The notes under the pieces: model-generated
Seen by the model: the letters and a program-made list of their open reading frames with translations, nothing else
Databases searched by the model: none
Told to the model about the DNA's origin: nothing
In this document: positions 31,901 through 40,158 of the stretch, in pieces
Position numbering within the stretch: the stretch's first letter is position 1
How the letters are laid out: every line of letters starts with the position of its first letter
Assembly: GCA_038330095.1 (NCBI GenBank)
Contig: JBBQNQ010000004.1
Coordinates: 5,197 to 69,196 of the forward strand
Direction of reading: 5' to 3'
Source: JBBPZA01 sp038330095
Lineage (GTDB): Bacteria; Actinomycetota; Thermoleophilia; Solirubrobacterales; Solirubrobacteraceae
Length of the DNA: 64,000 bases
Position numbers and translations under genes: made by a program

Positions 31901-32488
31901 CGCTGCCTCAGCCTGCTCGCGTGGGCGGACTCCCAGGCGGGCGACGCGGCCGCCGCCCGTGAGCACCGCGCCCGCGCCCAGCAACTGCTTGCCCAGGTCA
32001 ACGCGCGCCCGGGCGAGGCGTGGCTGTTCGGCGCCCACGCCTACTTCGCAGTGGCTCGTGTGCTCCTCGATCAGGGCTACCCCGAGCGCGCCGAGGGGGT
32101 GGTTGCGCCGGTGCTCGCGGCAGCCGAGCGCTTCCGCTGGCTCGAGAGCGTCGCCTACGGCGCGCTGCTGGTAGGGACCGCGCGCCTGGCCGCCCGCGAC
32201 CTGGAGGCTGCCGGGGCGCGCCTCGACAGGGCGCTCGAGGTGTCCCGCGCGCACGGCTTCGCGGGAGCGCGGTGGGAGGCGCACGCCGCGCTTGCCGCGC
32301 TGTCGCGCGAGCAGGGGCGCCCCGCCGCGGAGGAGGAGCACCTCGCCCGGGCCGCCGGCATCGTCGAGCGCCTGGCCGCCGGGATCGACGACGACGCGCT
32401 GGCCGCGGGCTTCAGGGCCCGAGCGCTCGCCCAGCCACCGGCGCCTCCGGGGCCACCTCCTCCACGAGCTGGCGCAGCGCGAGATTGA
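28937..32488 (+). CDS. Zinc-ribbon / class III nucleotide cyclase / AAA ATPase / TPR regulator
   Basis: An 1183-residue multidomain protein. Residues 1-27 are a zinc ribbon (CPSCGAGCAPDARFCARCG). A class III adenylate/guanylate cyclase domain spans about 40-215: metal Asp in ALFADVVGST, GDGLLALFG, DSLNTAARLQ. A STAND-type ATPase follows at about 235-500, with Walker A SGEPGVGKTRL and Walker B-like LVIALDDLHWAD. The C-terminal 600 residues are TPR-like helical repeats. The architecture is common in actinobacteria and is thought to sense a signal through the repeats and produce cAMP or act as a scaffold. The Crp-type regulator at 34.7 kb is a possible cAMP receiver. Confidence 0.93.
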   Translation: MIRECPSCGAGCAPDARFCARCGTSLDGGAAAPPSPREARKVVTALFADVVGSTSLGERLDPEDFTEVVGEAVRGMAVCVERFGGSVSELAGDGLLALFGAPVAHEDDPERAALAGLAIVESATAYAQRLEHEWAIEGFTVRVGLETGLAVLGPVGGGSRVEYGAMGDSLNTAARLQAAAEPGGVLAGPETRRLVSGCFEWGEPRELVLKGKLEPVLAHPVLAPRERPERERGLTGVEAPLVGRESELRLAREALLELEAGKGGVLLVSGEPGVGKTRLLAELRRAVGADVRWLEGRCVSYAETLPYWPFQGVLRDWLGRVTRAPDLREELEAQAQRLLGERGKELSEPLAVMLGLRAAGEDADPELVQRRLHAGFAELVSALAARAPLVIALDDLHWADPSSVALVERLASLARSDGVLLLLAGRPDAGQPFARLRERLGCDSDAHGREIPLQALAQDAERVLLAGLIGSRTLPEWLERRLLERTEGNPFYLEELVRSMVDAGALHRTQTGWRFDRDARVEVPDSVEKVVLSRVDRLAPEAQEMLGAAAVLGRQFSLTLLDRVLSAGGSAGAALAELEAADLVREAGSAGERTLRFKHSLIREAAYRSLLKRRRQQLHARAADALEELYAGRLDEVVGLLAVHCSAAGDDGRALRHHHRAGDAARLINAPEEGIEHYGAALDAAGRLGRADDERLVIELRLRRGALIYELGRDAAAAIRDLEGAAGAARRAGEADLELHAHISLGACWRALDFPRGAEHHQEAVRIAEARQPAALVEALARLAIYLTQALRLRRARELADRALAVARDQGGEKLIVYARDALKLVAQQTGDLDELERLTTMLVEDLRGADSRTSGPGLLYTTDVVLMWALVEGATAPMARGDFELAAERGGEALAMLERTGGAGHEPVFREALCRLGRTRGDYASALEHGRRAMAVAESSTMAEWGAWAAATYAWTLLDLRAPVQARELLGPWARRAAEAGAIAQEIRCLSLLAWADSQAGDAAAAREHRARAQQLLAQVNARPGEAWLFGAHAYFAVARVLLDQGYPERAEGVVAPVLAAAERFRWLESVAYGALLVGTARLAARDLEAAGARLDRALEVSRAHGFAGARWEAHAALAALSREQGRPAAEEEHLARAAGIVERLAAGIDDDALAAGFRARALAQPPAPPGPPPPRAGAARD

Positions 32489-33422
32489 CGGCGACCGGCC
32501 TGCGCACCGCGATCAGGTGGTCGCCTCCCTCGAGCTCCAGCAGCCTGCCGCCGGTGAGGCGCGCGAGCTCCTGTGCCCACTCCAGCGGGCAGTTGAGGTC
32601 GTGCGTGCCGTGCACCACCCGCACCGGACAGCGCACCTGCGCGCACAGGCGGCGAGCCTCGTCGGGCGCCAAGCGCTCTCCGCGCCAGGCGTCGGCAAGC
32701 GTCTCGGGGTCGGTCTGCAGGCCCCACTCCATCCCGGTCTCGATCTGACGCGTCGAATGGGCCTCCGAACCCGCGAGGCTCCCGACGAACCACTCCAGGA
32801 AGCCGCGGTAGTCGCGCCTCCAGTAGTGGACGTTGTACTTCGTCACTCCCTCGAAGAAGTTGATCCGGCGGGCGAAGTGGCGCATGGTCGCCGAGCGGGC
32901 GAGCAGCGGCAGCGAGATGCGCAGGGCCGCGGCTGACGCGAGCGCCCGGCGCGCCGCGCTGGGCTCCTCGAATGTGCGCATCACCGTTTCGAGCGGCGGC
33001 CAGGGAGTGAGAGGAAGCAGCGAGGCGACGAAGGCTGCGCCCAGCACCCGCTCGCCGTGCTCGGCGGCGAGCGGGAGCGCCCACTGGGCGCCGCGTGAGA
33101 ACGCGCCGAGCACCGCGCGGTCCGTCGCGCTGGCGTCCATGACCGCGAGCGCGTCGGCGACGAACTCCCGGTAGGAGTACGCCGCCGCTACGCGTGGACG
33201 GTCCGAGGCTCCGCTGCCGCGCCCGTCGAAGGTAACCACGCGGAAGTGGCGTGCGAGATAGGGGACCTGCGCCTTCCATACCCGCGAGGGGACGATGCTC
33301 CAGGCGGGCAGGAGCACCAGGGTCGGCTCGCCGTCGCCGAAGCGCTGCCAGGCGACGCGCACCCCGTCGCGCTCGACGAAGCCCTGCTCGTCGGGGTCGC
33401 GGACAGGGGCCGGCTCAGTCAC
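32412..33422 (-). CDS. Alpha/beta hydrolase
   Basis: A 336-residue alpha/beta-fold hydrolase. The nucleophile elbow is GAFSRGAQ, the acid is in HGTHDLNCPLEW and the His in LEGGDHLIAVRRP. The oxyanion region is LVLLPAWSIVPSRVW, and FDGRGSGASDRP matches the family. The substrate cannot be read; fatty-ester or peroxidase-like relatives are the closest in style. The GTG at 33422 overlaps the glycosyltransferase stop (GTGA), so the pair is coupled. Its 3' end overlaps the cyclase gene by 77 bp in antisense. Confidence 0.88.
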   Translation of the reverse strand: MTEPAPVRDPDEQGFVERDGVRVAWQRFGDGEPTLVLLPAWSIVPSRVWKAQVPYLARHFRVVTFDGRGSGASDRPRVAAAYSYREFVADALAVMDASATDRAVLGAFSRGAQWALPLAAEHGERVLGAAFVASLLPLTPWPPLETVMRTFEEPSAARRALASAAALRISLPLLARSATMRHFARRINFFEGVTKYNVHYWRRDYRGFLEWFVGSLAGSEAHSTRQIETGMEWGLQTDPETLADAWRGERLAPDEARRLCAQVRCPVRVVHGTHDLNCPLEWAQELARLTGGRLLELEGGDHLIAVRRPVAVNLALRQLVEEVAPEAPVAGRALGP

Positions 33423-34624
33423 AGCAGCTCGGCGATCCGCTCGGCCGCGCGGCGCGCCCCCGCCGTTTCGACGTCGCGGTAGTCCACCGCGCGCCCCAGC
33501 TCCTGCGCGATCGCGGCGGAGATGACCTCGGGCGGAGACTGGGAGTACTCCATCCGGCGCCCGGCGCGATAGCGGTCCAGTCGCGCAGCCACGTGGATGC
33601 GCTGCTCGAAGTGGTGCTCGAGCGGGAAGTACAGGAACGGGCGCTTGCCGGCGGTCAGCTCCATCGTCGTGCTCAGCCCGCCCTGGACGATCGCGAGGTC
33701 GCAGGCGGCAAGGTGGCGGTAGAGGTCGTGCACGTAGGCGCGCACCTCGAGCCCCTCGGGGCTGGGGAGCGAGGACGGGTCGATGCGCGGCCCGGCGACC
33801 ACGATCGTGCGCAGCTCGGGCACCGTCGAGCGCGCGAGGGGATGGGCGGCGATCACCCGTCGGAGCAGGCTCTCGCCCACCCCCGAGCCGCCGACACTCA
33901 CGACCACGACCTTCTCCTCCGGGCCGTAGCCGAGCTGCGCGCGCAGCTCCTCGCGGTTCGTGTATTTGCCCGCGTCGACGCCCGTGATGTAACCCGGGAA
34001 GTCGAAGTGCTCGCGCGTCCAGTCGGCGATCAGCGGGAGGTCATCGCCGAACGACGCCGGCACGATGTCCTCGGGGTCGCCGACGAACAGCGAGCGGTCG
34101 CGCAGCCCCGGATGAGCTGCGATGTGCTCGAGCATCTGCTGGTTGTAGTCGCGTGCGAGGAAGCGTTCGTGCTCGTCGGTGTCGTCCACCGGCAGGATCC
34201 CTACGAAGTCGGTCAGCCACACGTAGGGCGCGGCCTTCAGGCCGGGGTTCTCGTGCAGGTAGTAATCGACCTCCCAACCCTCGTCGGCGATCCAGAGGTC
34301 GTAGCGCGTCTCGGTCACCACGTCGTGGAAGAGCATGAAGTTCGCGATCTCGATCTCGTCCATGCGCCGCAGAGCGTGGAAGCAATGCAGGTCGTGCTCA
34401 GCGGACTCGGACTCGAAGTGCCCCGACTCGCTGGCCAGATGGACGCTGGCCGGATGGATCCGCTCGCCCTCGGCCTCGAGCACGCGAGTGACGGGATCCT
34501 GCGCCAGCCAGTCGATGCGCAGTCCGGGCACGAGCGCGCGCAGCTGCCCGGCGATCGCCACGTCGCGGCGCGCGTGACCCAGGCCGATCGGCGAGGAGAC
34601 GAACAGCGCGCGCGTGTCGCTCAT
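33419..34624 (-). CDS. Glycosyltransferase of the MurG/UDP-glycosyltransferase fold
   Basis: A 401-residue GT-B-type enzyme. The N-terminal half opens with ALFVSSPIGLGHARRDVAIA, a glycine-rich acceptor-side loop like that of MurG and GtfB. The C-terminal half has VVVSVGGSGVGESLL and the donor-binding segment DLAIVQGGLSTTMELTAGKRP followed by HHFEQRIHVAARL. These support nucleotide-sugar transfer to a membrane or small-molecule acceptor. Coupling to an alpha/beta hydrolase suggests a glycolipid or secondary metabolite step (inference). The ATG at 34624 is the only start before the Gly loop. Confidence 0.85.
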   Translation of the reverse strand: MSDTRALFVSSPIGLGHARRDVAIAGQLRALVPGLRIDWLAQDPVTRVLEAEGERIHPASVHLASESGHFESESAEHDLHCFHALRRMDEIEIANFMLFHDVVTETRYDLWIADEGWEVDYYLHENPGLKAAPYVWLTDFVGILPVDDTDEHERFLARDYNQQMLEHIAAHPGLRDRSLFVGDPEDIVPASFGDDLPLIADWTREHFDFPGYITGVDAGKYTNREELRAQLGYGPEEKVVVVSVGGSGVGESLLRRVIAAHPLARSTVPELRTIVVAGPRIDPSSLPSPEGLEVRAYVHDLYRHLAACDLAIVQGGLSTTMELTAGKRPFLYFPLEHHFEQRIHVAARLDRYRAGRRMEYSQSPPEVISAAIAQELGRAVDYRDVETAGARRAAERIAELL

Positions 34625-34676
34625 GCGACGCGGCCCTCCACGGCGGGGTAGCGTGCGCCGCGTCGGCTCTGTGCTC

Positions 34677-35372
34677 ATGGCCAGGCTCTCCGCCACGACC
34701 CTAAAGCACGCGACGCGACGCGGCTTCCTCTCCGTGCTCACCGAGCAGGAGCGCGAGGCGCTGCTCGAGCGCGGGGTGGCGCGCCGCTTCGCGCGCGCGA
34801 CGGCGCTCTTCCACGAGCACGACGACTCCAACCGCGTCGTCCTGGTGCTGCAGGGCCGGCTCAAGGTGTACTCCGTCACGCCCGACGGCCGCGAGGCGGT
34901 GCTGGCCTTCCGCGGACCGGGTGACCTGATCGGTGAGCTCTCGGCGATCGACGGCCGGCCGCGCTCCGCCAGCGTGGCGGCGCTGGAGCCCGCCGAGGTG
35001 CTGTTCGTCGCCGCGGTGGACTTCCGCGCGTTCCTGGAACGCCACCCGCGGGTCGCGCTGCTGCTCCTGCAGATGCTGTCCTGGCGGCTGCGCGACGCCG
35101 ACCGCAAGCGTGTCGAGTACGCGGCCTCGGACACCATCGGTCGGGTCGCGGCGCGCCTGGTCGAGCTCTGCGAGGAGCACGGCAGGGCGGTGGGGGAGAG
35201 CATCGAGATCACCCTCCCCCTGTCCCAGGACGAGCTCGCCGGATGGACCGGCTCCTCGCGCGAGGCCGTCGGCAAGGCGCTGCACACCCTGCGCGAGCTC
35301 GGCTGGGTCCAGACCTCGCGCCGGCGCATCACCGTGCTCGACCTCGAAGCGCTGCGCCGCCGCGGCGTCTAG
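34677..35372 (+). CDS. Crp/Fnr-family transcriptional regulator
   Basis: A 231-residue regulator. The N-terminal cyclic nucleotide-binding barrel (about 15-130) carries RVVLVLQGRLKVYSVTPDGR and FRGPGDLIGELSAIDGRPRSASV; the latter matches the phosphate-binding cassette GELSxxxGxPRSA, so cAMP or a similar ligand is plausible. The C-terminal winged helix (about 155-225) has LSQDELAGWTGSSREAVGKAL as its recognition helix. ATG 34677 fits the domain start; GTG 34671 is also possible. It is divergent from the glycosyltransferase. Confidence 0.92.
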   Translation: MARLSATTLKHATRRGFLSVLTEQEREALLERGVARRFARATALFHEHDDSNRVVLVLQGRLKVYSVTPDGREAVLAFRGPGDLIGELSAIDGRPRSASVAALEPAEVLFVAAVDFRAFLERHPRVALLLLQMLSWRLRDADRKRVEYAASDTIGRVAARLVELCEEHGRAVGESIEITLPLSQDELAGWTGSSREAVGKALHTLRELGWVQTSRRRITVLDLEALRRRGV

Positions 35373-35376
35373 CCCT

Positions 35377-36444
35377 CTACGCCCTCAGCTCGTAGAGCAC
35401 CGAGAAGGGGTCGTCGATCGGCAGCTTGCGGAAGTGGCCGTAACCCGCCTGGAGCGCGAGCTCCTGCGCCTTGTGCAGCCCCATGCACGCTCCAATGCCC
35501 GCCCCGTCGTGGGCCAGCGAAGTCGTCATGCAGTACAGCGTGGAGACGCTGTAGAGCATGCGCCCCAGCGGGTTGACGTTCTCGTCGACGTCACCTGACG
35601 CGTTCATCTCGAGCATCAGGTAGGTGCCGCCGTCCGCGAGCGACTCCCGGATCGCGCGCATCAGGCCGACGGGGTCCACCGAGTCGTGGACGACGTCGAA
35701 GCTGGTGACGAGGTCGAAGCGGCCGGCGGGGAGGGCTTCCTCGCCGCCGACCTCGAAGCTCACGCGGTCGGCGACGCCGGCCTGCTCGGCGTTGCGCCGC
35801 GCGCGCTCGATAGAGCCCGCGTGGATGTCATAGCCGGAGACCCGCGTGCGCGGGAACGCCTTGGCGATCGTGATGGCCGCCAGCCCGCCCCCGCAGCCGA
35901 CGTCGCAGGCGCTGCCACCCTCCTCAAGCTTGCGCTGCACGCCGTCCAGCGCCGGGATCCAGGTCGGGACAAGCTGGTGCTTGTACCAGGGAGCCGTGCC
36001 GCGCTCGATCGCCTCGTACATGTCGGGCAGGTACTCGTCCTGGGTCACACCGCCGCCGTTCTTGAACGCCTCGGCCACCTTGGGGGCCACGCTCACGGTG
36101 GGCACCACCATCTGCACGAAGCCGCCCACGAAGAACGGGAACTCCTCGTCGGCCAGCGGCAGCGCGTGCTCGGGAGGCAGAAGGTAGGTGTCGGTCTCGT
36201 GATCGTGCTCGAGGTACTCGGCCGCTGTCATCGAGCCGAGCCACTCGCGCAGGTAGCGCTCGTTGAGGCCGGTGCTCTGTGCGAGCTCGTCGGCCGTGAC
36301 GGCCCCGGTTCCGGCCAGCGCCTTGAAGATGCCGAGCCGGTCGCCGATGTAGGCGAGGCCGCCGCGCATGGCGGTGCCGACGTCGAGCACGACGCGCTCC
36401 ACGAACGCCTCGAGCTTTGCCTGGTCGATCTGCTGGGTGGCCAC
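35377..36444 (-). CDS. Class I SAM-dependent methyltransferase with N-terminal winged helix
   Basis: A 355-residue methyltransferase. Residues about 20-95 form a winged-helix dimerisation part (GIFKALAGTGAVTADELAQS, LNERYLREWLGSMTAAEYLE), as in Rv2258c-type enzymes. The catalytic domain has the SAM motif CDVGCGGGLAAITIAKAFP (about 187), the acidic strand end VSGYDIHA, and FDLVTSFDVVHDSVDP. Substrate unknown. It is convergent with the Crp gene with only four bases between the stops. Confidence 0.88.
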   Translation of the reverse strand: MATQQIDQAKLEAFVERVVLDVGTAMRGGLAYIGDRLGIFKALAGTGAVTADELAQSTGLNERYLREWLGSMTAAEYLEHDHETDTYLLPPEHALPLADEEFPFFVGGFVQMVVPTVSVAPKVAEAFKNGGGVTQDEYLPDMYEAIERGTAPWYKHQLVPTWIPALDGVQRKLEEGGSACDVGCGGGLAAITIAKAFPRTRVSGYDIHAGSIERARRNAEQAGVADRVSFEVGGEEALPAGRFDLVTSFDVVHDSVDPVGLMRAIRESLADGGTYLMLEMNASGDVDENVNPLGRMLYSVSTLYCMTTSLAHDGAGIGACMGLHKAQELALQAGYGHFRKLPIDDPFSVLYELRA

Positions 36445-36567
36445 TTGGGGCTCCTCTCGTCTCGCTTGGGACAGACGGGAGCAGCGTGCACCGTGGCGGG
36501 GGCCGCGACCACGTACTGCGGCGCGGCGGTCCTGCGTACTTCGACGTAGTACTCCCTCCCGGAAGTA

Positions 36568-37143
36568 CTAGATGGGAATGCCCCAGAGGGCGAGCCAGCG
36601 TTCGAGCTCGGGCTCGACCGGCAGCTCGGAGCCGATCTGCGCGCGCAGGCGCAGCTCGCGCTCGTTGTCGCGCTCCTCCGCGCCACCGGACATGGGCACG
36701 AACGGGTGGAACTTCCCGCGCTTGTAGTTGTAGATCCAGTACACCGGACGGCCGCGGGCGTCCTCGAAGGCGAACACCGCGCACAGGATGCGCTCGCCGT
36801 AGCCGCCGCTCTCCAGTGAGGTGCTGAGCCCGTTGAGCGCGACGACCAGGTCCTCGAAGTCCGAGTCGCGGACGATCACCCAGCGGAAGCCGTAGGGGTC
36901 GTCGGTCGAGTCGATCTTGCCCCCGGCCTCGTCGCCCAGCCCGCGCACCACCTCCTCGGCCTCCTGCACGATCTGGTTGAAGTCGCTGGTCTCCAGCGGC
37001 TGGAAGACGATCGCCGCCGCCCCGCGCGAGCGCAGCTCGAGCTCGGTCTCCATGGTCACGTAGGCGGTGGTCAGCGCGAAGAGCCGGTCAGGCGCCGGCC
37101 CCTCGAGCTTGCGCCGGCCCAGGATCACGTCGAGGAAGCCCAT
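36568..37143 (-). CDS. PspA-associated protein PspAB
   Basis: A 191-residue soluble protein. It begins MGFLDVILGRRKLEGPAPDR and contains YGFRWVIVRDSDFEDLVVAL and YWIYNYKRGKFHPFVPMSG, a pattern seen in the PspAB family encoded beside htpX in actinobacteria. The ATG at 37143 lies 11 bp after the htpX stop on the same strand, so the two form an operon. The link to PspA is known from family context, and this window also holds pspA-pspAA 10 kb away. Biochemical role unknown. Confidence 0.82.
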   Translation of the reverse strand: MGFLDVILGRRKLEGPAPDRLFALTTAYVTMETELELRSRGAAAIVFQPLETSDFNQIVQEAEEVVRGLGDEAGGKIDSTDDPYGFRWVIVRDSDFEDLVVALNGLSTSLESGGYGERILCAVFAFEDARGRPVYWIYNYKRGKFHPFVPMSGGAEERDNERELRLRAQIGSELPVEPELERWLALWGIPI

Positions 37144-37154
37144 CGAGCCCGACT

Positions 37155-38054
37155 CTACGCCGTGGCGCGCTGCAGCTGGCTCTCGAGCCGCTGCAGCGCG
37201 GCGATCCGCTTCTCCAGCGGCGGGTGCGTGGAGAAGAGGTTGAACAGCGAGCGCTTGGCGCCCGCCGGGAAGATGTAGAGCGCGTTGAGCTCCTGGTGCG
37301 CTCGCATGTCGCGCGTGGGTATGCGGTCCATCGTCCCGGCGATCTTCATCAGCGCCGAAGCCAGCGCGCTCGGGCGGCCGGTGATCACGGCCGCCCCGCG
37401 ATCGGCGGAGAACTCGCGGTAGCGCGAGAGCGCCTGCAGCAGGAGGAAGCTGACCGCGTAGACGCCGACGGCGACGAGGATCACCACGAGGAAGCCCGGG
37501 CCGTCGTCGTCGCTGTCGCCGCCGCCCCCGAAGAAGAAACCGAACTGGACGATGTAGGAGGCGATCGTCGCGAAGAAGCTCGCGATGGTCATGACCAGCA
37601 CGTCGCGGTTCTGGACGTGGGTCAGCTCGTGGGCCATGACGCCCTCGAGCTCGGCGGGGGAGAGAAGGTCCATGATCCCGGTGGTCGCGCAGACGGTCGC
37701 CTTGCGCGGCGAGCGCCCGATCGCGAAGGCGTTGGGCATCGAGGTCTCCGCCACCGCGACGCGCGGCTTGGGCAGGTTGGCCTGGATGCACAGGCGCTCG
37801 ATGATCCCGTGCAGCTCTGGCGCCTGCTGGGGGGTGACCGGACGGGCGCCCATCGCGGTCAGGGCGAGCTTGTCCGACAGGAACAGCTGCCCCAGCAGCA
37901 GGCCGCCGGCGATGACCGCGACGAACACAGCCCCCGCGCCCGCGGCGATAAGCGCGCCCACGAGGACGGCGTAGACGAGGCCGAGCAGGAACAGCGTCAG
38001 CAGCATCCGCACCTGCAAGCCGGTGTCGCGCCCGAACGAGGTCTGACGTGCCAT
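37155..38054 (-). CDS. htpX: Membrane zinc metalloprotease HtpX
   Basis: A 299-residue M48 peptidase. Two N-terminal membrane helices span about 18-62. The zinc motif is HELTH at about residue 140, and the third ligand Glu is in YREFSADRGAAVITG. A further helix pair occurs near 150-210, interrupted by a Gly/Asp-rich loop. It degrades misfolded membrane proteins. It forms an operon with pspAB, fitting an envelope-stress unit. The ATG at 38054 gives the usual N-terminus. Confidence 0.95.
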   Translation of the reverse strand: MARQTSFGRDTGLQVRMLLTLFLLGLVYAVLVGALIAAGAGAVFVAVIAGGLLLGQLFLSDKLALTAMGARPVTPQQAPELHGIIERLCIQANLPKPRVAVAETSMPNAFAIGRSPRKATVCATTGIMDLLSPAELEGVMAHELTHVQNRDVLVMTIASFFATIASYIVQFGFFFGGGGDSDDDGPGFLVVILVAVGVYAVSFLLLQALSRYREFSADRGAAVITGRPSALASALMKIAGTMDRIPTRDMRAHQELNALYIFPAGAKRSLFNLFSTHPPLEKRIAALQRLESQLQRATA

Positions 38055-38151
38055 GGGTAAGAAGTGTAGGCCCCCGGCTAAGGCGCAGATGAACGGGGCA
38101 GGGGTATTTCTGCACGGCCGCGCCCGGGTTTCCATAAGTCTGGACCCGTGG

Positions 38152-38179
38152 TTGAACGTTGCCGGGGCGACCATACACT
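38152..38179 (+). promoter_or_regulatory. Sigma-70-type promoter for the M23 peptidase gene
   Basis: TTGAAC (38152-38157) and TACACT (38174-38179) are separated by 16 bp. The -10 box ends nine bases before the GTG at 38189, so the transcript should have almost no leader. Confidence 0.6.
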
Positions 38180-38188
38180 CGGCCAGGC

Positions 38189-39388
38189 GTGCCCGCCCGT
38201 CTTCGCATGCTGCTCGCAGGGGTGGCAATTCCGCTTGCCCTCTGGCTCGCCCTGCCTCTGGCCTCGCAGGCGGGCCTGAACGAGCGCGCCAACAAGCTTG
38301 ACACGCAGATAAGCCGCAAGGAGCGCCTGATCAAGCGCCAGCGGGGGACAGAAGGTCGCCTGCAGGGGCAGATCTCGCGATACAGCCGCACGATCGGGCG
38401 CCTTCAGGGTCGCCTCGGGGGGCTGCAGGCGCGCGAGAGCACGCTGCAGGCCAGCCTCGACACCAAGCTGGCCGAGCTGGCAACCACCCAGGAGGAGCTG
38501 CGGACCGCGCGGGCGCTGCTGGTGCGCCTGCGCACGCGCCTGTCGCTCTCCCGGCGGGTGCTCGCCGACCGACTGGTCGAGCTCTACAAGTCGGACGGGC
38601 CCGACATCATCACGGTGATCCTGGACTCCAACGGGTTCGCCGATCTCCTCGAGCGCAGCGACTTCCTCAGCCGCGTCTCGCGCCAGGACCGGCGGATCAT
38701 CCAGCGCGTCACCGATGACAAGGCGCAGACGACGGCGACCACCAAGCGGCTGGCCGGGCTCGAGGTCCGCCAGAAGGAGCTCGCAGGGCAGATCCTCGCC
38801 CAGCGCAACCAGGTGGCCTCGGTGCGCGAGCAGGTCAGCGCGCAGCGCGACACCGTCGTCAGCGTCCGCTCGAACCGCAACGGCGTGCTGCGCGACGTGC
38901 GCGGGAACCGCAAGGAGGCCGAGGAGGACGTGGCGGCCCTCAGGCGCGAGAGCGACCGGGTCCAGACGCGTCTGCAGGGCCTCAGCGGCGGAACGGCGGC
39001 GCCGATCCGCCGCGGCTCCGGTGCCCTGATCTGGCCGGTCAACGGACCGATCACCTCCCTCTTCTGTGAGCGGCGGGCCTGGGAGGCCTGCCATCCGGGG
39101 ATAGACATCGGGGTCGCTTCGGGGACGCCGATCCGGGCAGCGGCCTCGGGCCGCGTGGTCCTCGCCGCGGCGACGGGGGGCTACGGCAACTACACCTGCA
39201 TCCAGCACGCCGGCCCGATGTCCACCTGCTACGCCCACCAGTCGAGCATCGGCGTGAGCGTCGGCCAGGCCGTCCGCCAGGGGCAGGTGATCGGTGTCTC
39301 GGGGTGCACGGGCCTGTGCTTCGGCCCGCATCTGCACTTCGAGGTCCGGATCAACGGCGCCGTGACGGACCCTCTGTCCTACCTGTAG
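38189..39388 (+). CDS. Secreted coiled-coil M23 (LytM-type) peptidase or NlpD/EnvC-like factor
   Basis: A 399-residue exported protein. A signal peptide (LRMLLAGVAIPLALWLALPL) is followed by a long coiled coil (about residues 30-270) rich in Arg, Gln and Glu. The C-terminal LytM domain has the metal-binding segments CHPGIDIGVASGTPI and HLHFEV (GPHLHFEVRING). Both HxxxD and HxH ligands are present, so it may be an active endopeptidase and not only an amidase activator. GTG 38189 is preferred to TTG 38159 because the promoter -10 box lies between them. lgt follows 20 bp downstream with its own -10-like box. Confidence 0.9.
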   Translation: MPARLRMLLAGVAIPLALWLALPLASQAGLNERANKLDTQISRKERLIKRQRGTEGRLQGQISRYSRTIGRLQGRLGGLQARESTLQASLDTKLAELATTQEELRTARALLVRLRTRLSLSRRVLADRLVELYKSDGPDIITVILDSNGFADLLERSDFLSRVSRQDRRIIQRVTDDKAQTTATTKRLAGLEVRQKELAGQILAQRNQVASVREQVSAQRDTVVSVRSNRNGVLRDVRGNRKEAEEDVAALRRESDRVQTRLQGLSGGTAAPIRRGSGALIWPVNGPITSLFCERRAWEACHPGIDIGVASGTPIRAAASGRVVLAAATGGYGNYTCIQHAGPMSTCYAHQSSIGVSVGQAVRQGQVIGVSGCTGLCFGPHLHFEVRINGAVTDPLSYL

Positions 39389-39393
39389 CGGCG

Positions 39394-39399
39394 TAGCCT
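39394..39399 (+). promoter_or_regulatory. -10 box (TAGCCT) before lgt
   Basis: TAGCCT ends nine bases before the ATG at 39409, with no ribosome binding site. It begins five bases after the stop of the upstream peptidase gene. Confidence 0.4.
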
Positions 39400-39408
39400 G
39401 TTCGGGCC

Positions 39409-40158
39409 ATGCGCCCGGAGATCCACGTTCTCGGCCTGTCGTTCAAGAGCTTCGGGCTGCTGTTCGCGCTGGCCTTCGTGGCCTCCGGGCTGGTGATCGC
39501 CCGCCGCTTCAAGGAGCTCGGCAAGCCCGTGGACTGGGCCTACGAGATGATCTTCGCGGCGCTCATCGGCGGGGTGATCGGCTCGCGTGTGTACTGGATC
39601 TTCCAGCACTACGACCAGGCCAAGCACGACTTCGTCGGCAGCCTGTTCTCAGGCTCGGGACTGGTCTGGTACGGCGGCGCGCTGGGAGGGACGGCGGCGG
39701 TCCTGGCCTGGGCGCGCTGGCGCGACTTCCTGGGGCTGGCCCTGCTCGACCTCGCCGCGCCGGCCCTGGCGGTCGGCTACGCGGTCGGGCGGGCGGGCTG
39801 CCAGATCTCCGGGGACGGCGACTACGGCGAGCCGTCGGGGCTGCCGTGGGCGATGGCCTATCCCGACGGCGCAGTCCCCACGACCCAGGAGGTGCACCCC
39901 ACGCCGATCTACGAGAGCCTCGCGATGGGGCTGGTGGCCCTGTGGCTGTGGCGCCGGCGCGACTCGTACCGCCCTGGGGTCCTCTTCGCCCTCTACCTGG
40001 TGCTCGCCGGGGCCGAGCGGGTGCTGGTCGAGTTCATTCGGCGCAACGACGTGATCGCCATCGGGCTCACCGCCCCGGCGCTCGAGAGCCTCGTCCTGGT
40101 GCTCGCCGGGGCGGCGTGGCTGCTCGCTGCGCGCCGGCGCGGCGGGCTCGCCGCCTAG
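39409..40158 (+). CDS. lgt: Prolipoprotein diacylglyceryl transferase
   Basis: A 249-residue integral membrane enzyme with about seven helices that transfers diacylglycerol from phosphatidylglycerol to the lipobox cysteine of prelipoproteins. The Lgt signature GRAGCQISGDGDYG is intact, as are SGLVWYGGALGG and VHPTPIYESL. Its substrates would include the lipoproteins encoded at 21.3, 25.9, 45.3, 48.3 and 63.7 kb. The stop TAG shares CTAG with the stop of the convergent hydrolase gene. Confidence 0.95.
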   Translation: MRPEIHVLGLSFKSFGLLFALAFVASGLVIARRFKELGKPVDWAYEMIFAALIGGVIGSRVYWIFQHYDQAKHDFVGSLFSGSGLVWYGGALGGTAAVLAWARWRDFLGLALLDLAAPALAVGYAVGRAGCQISGDGDYGEPSGLPWAMAYPDGAVPTTQEVHPTPIYESLAMGLVALWLWRRRDSYRPGVLFALYLVLAGAERVLVEFIRRNDVIAIGLTAPALESLVLVLAGAAWLLAARRRGGLAA

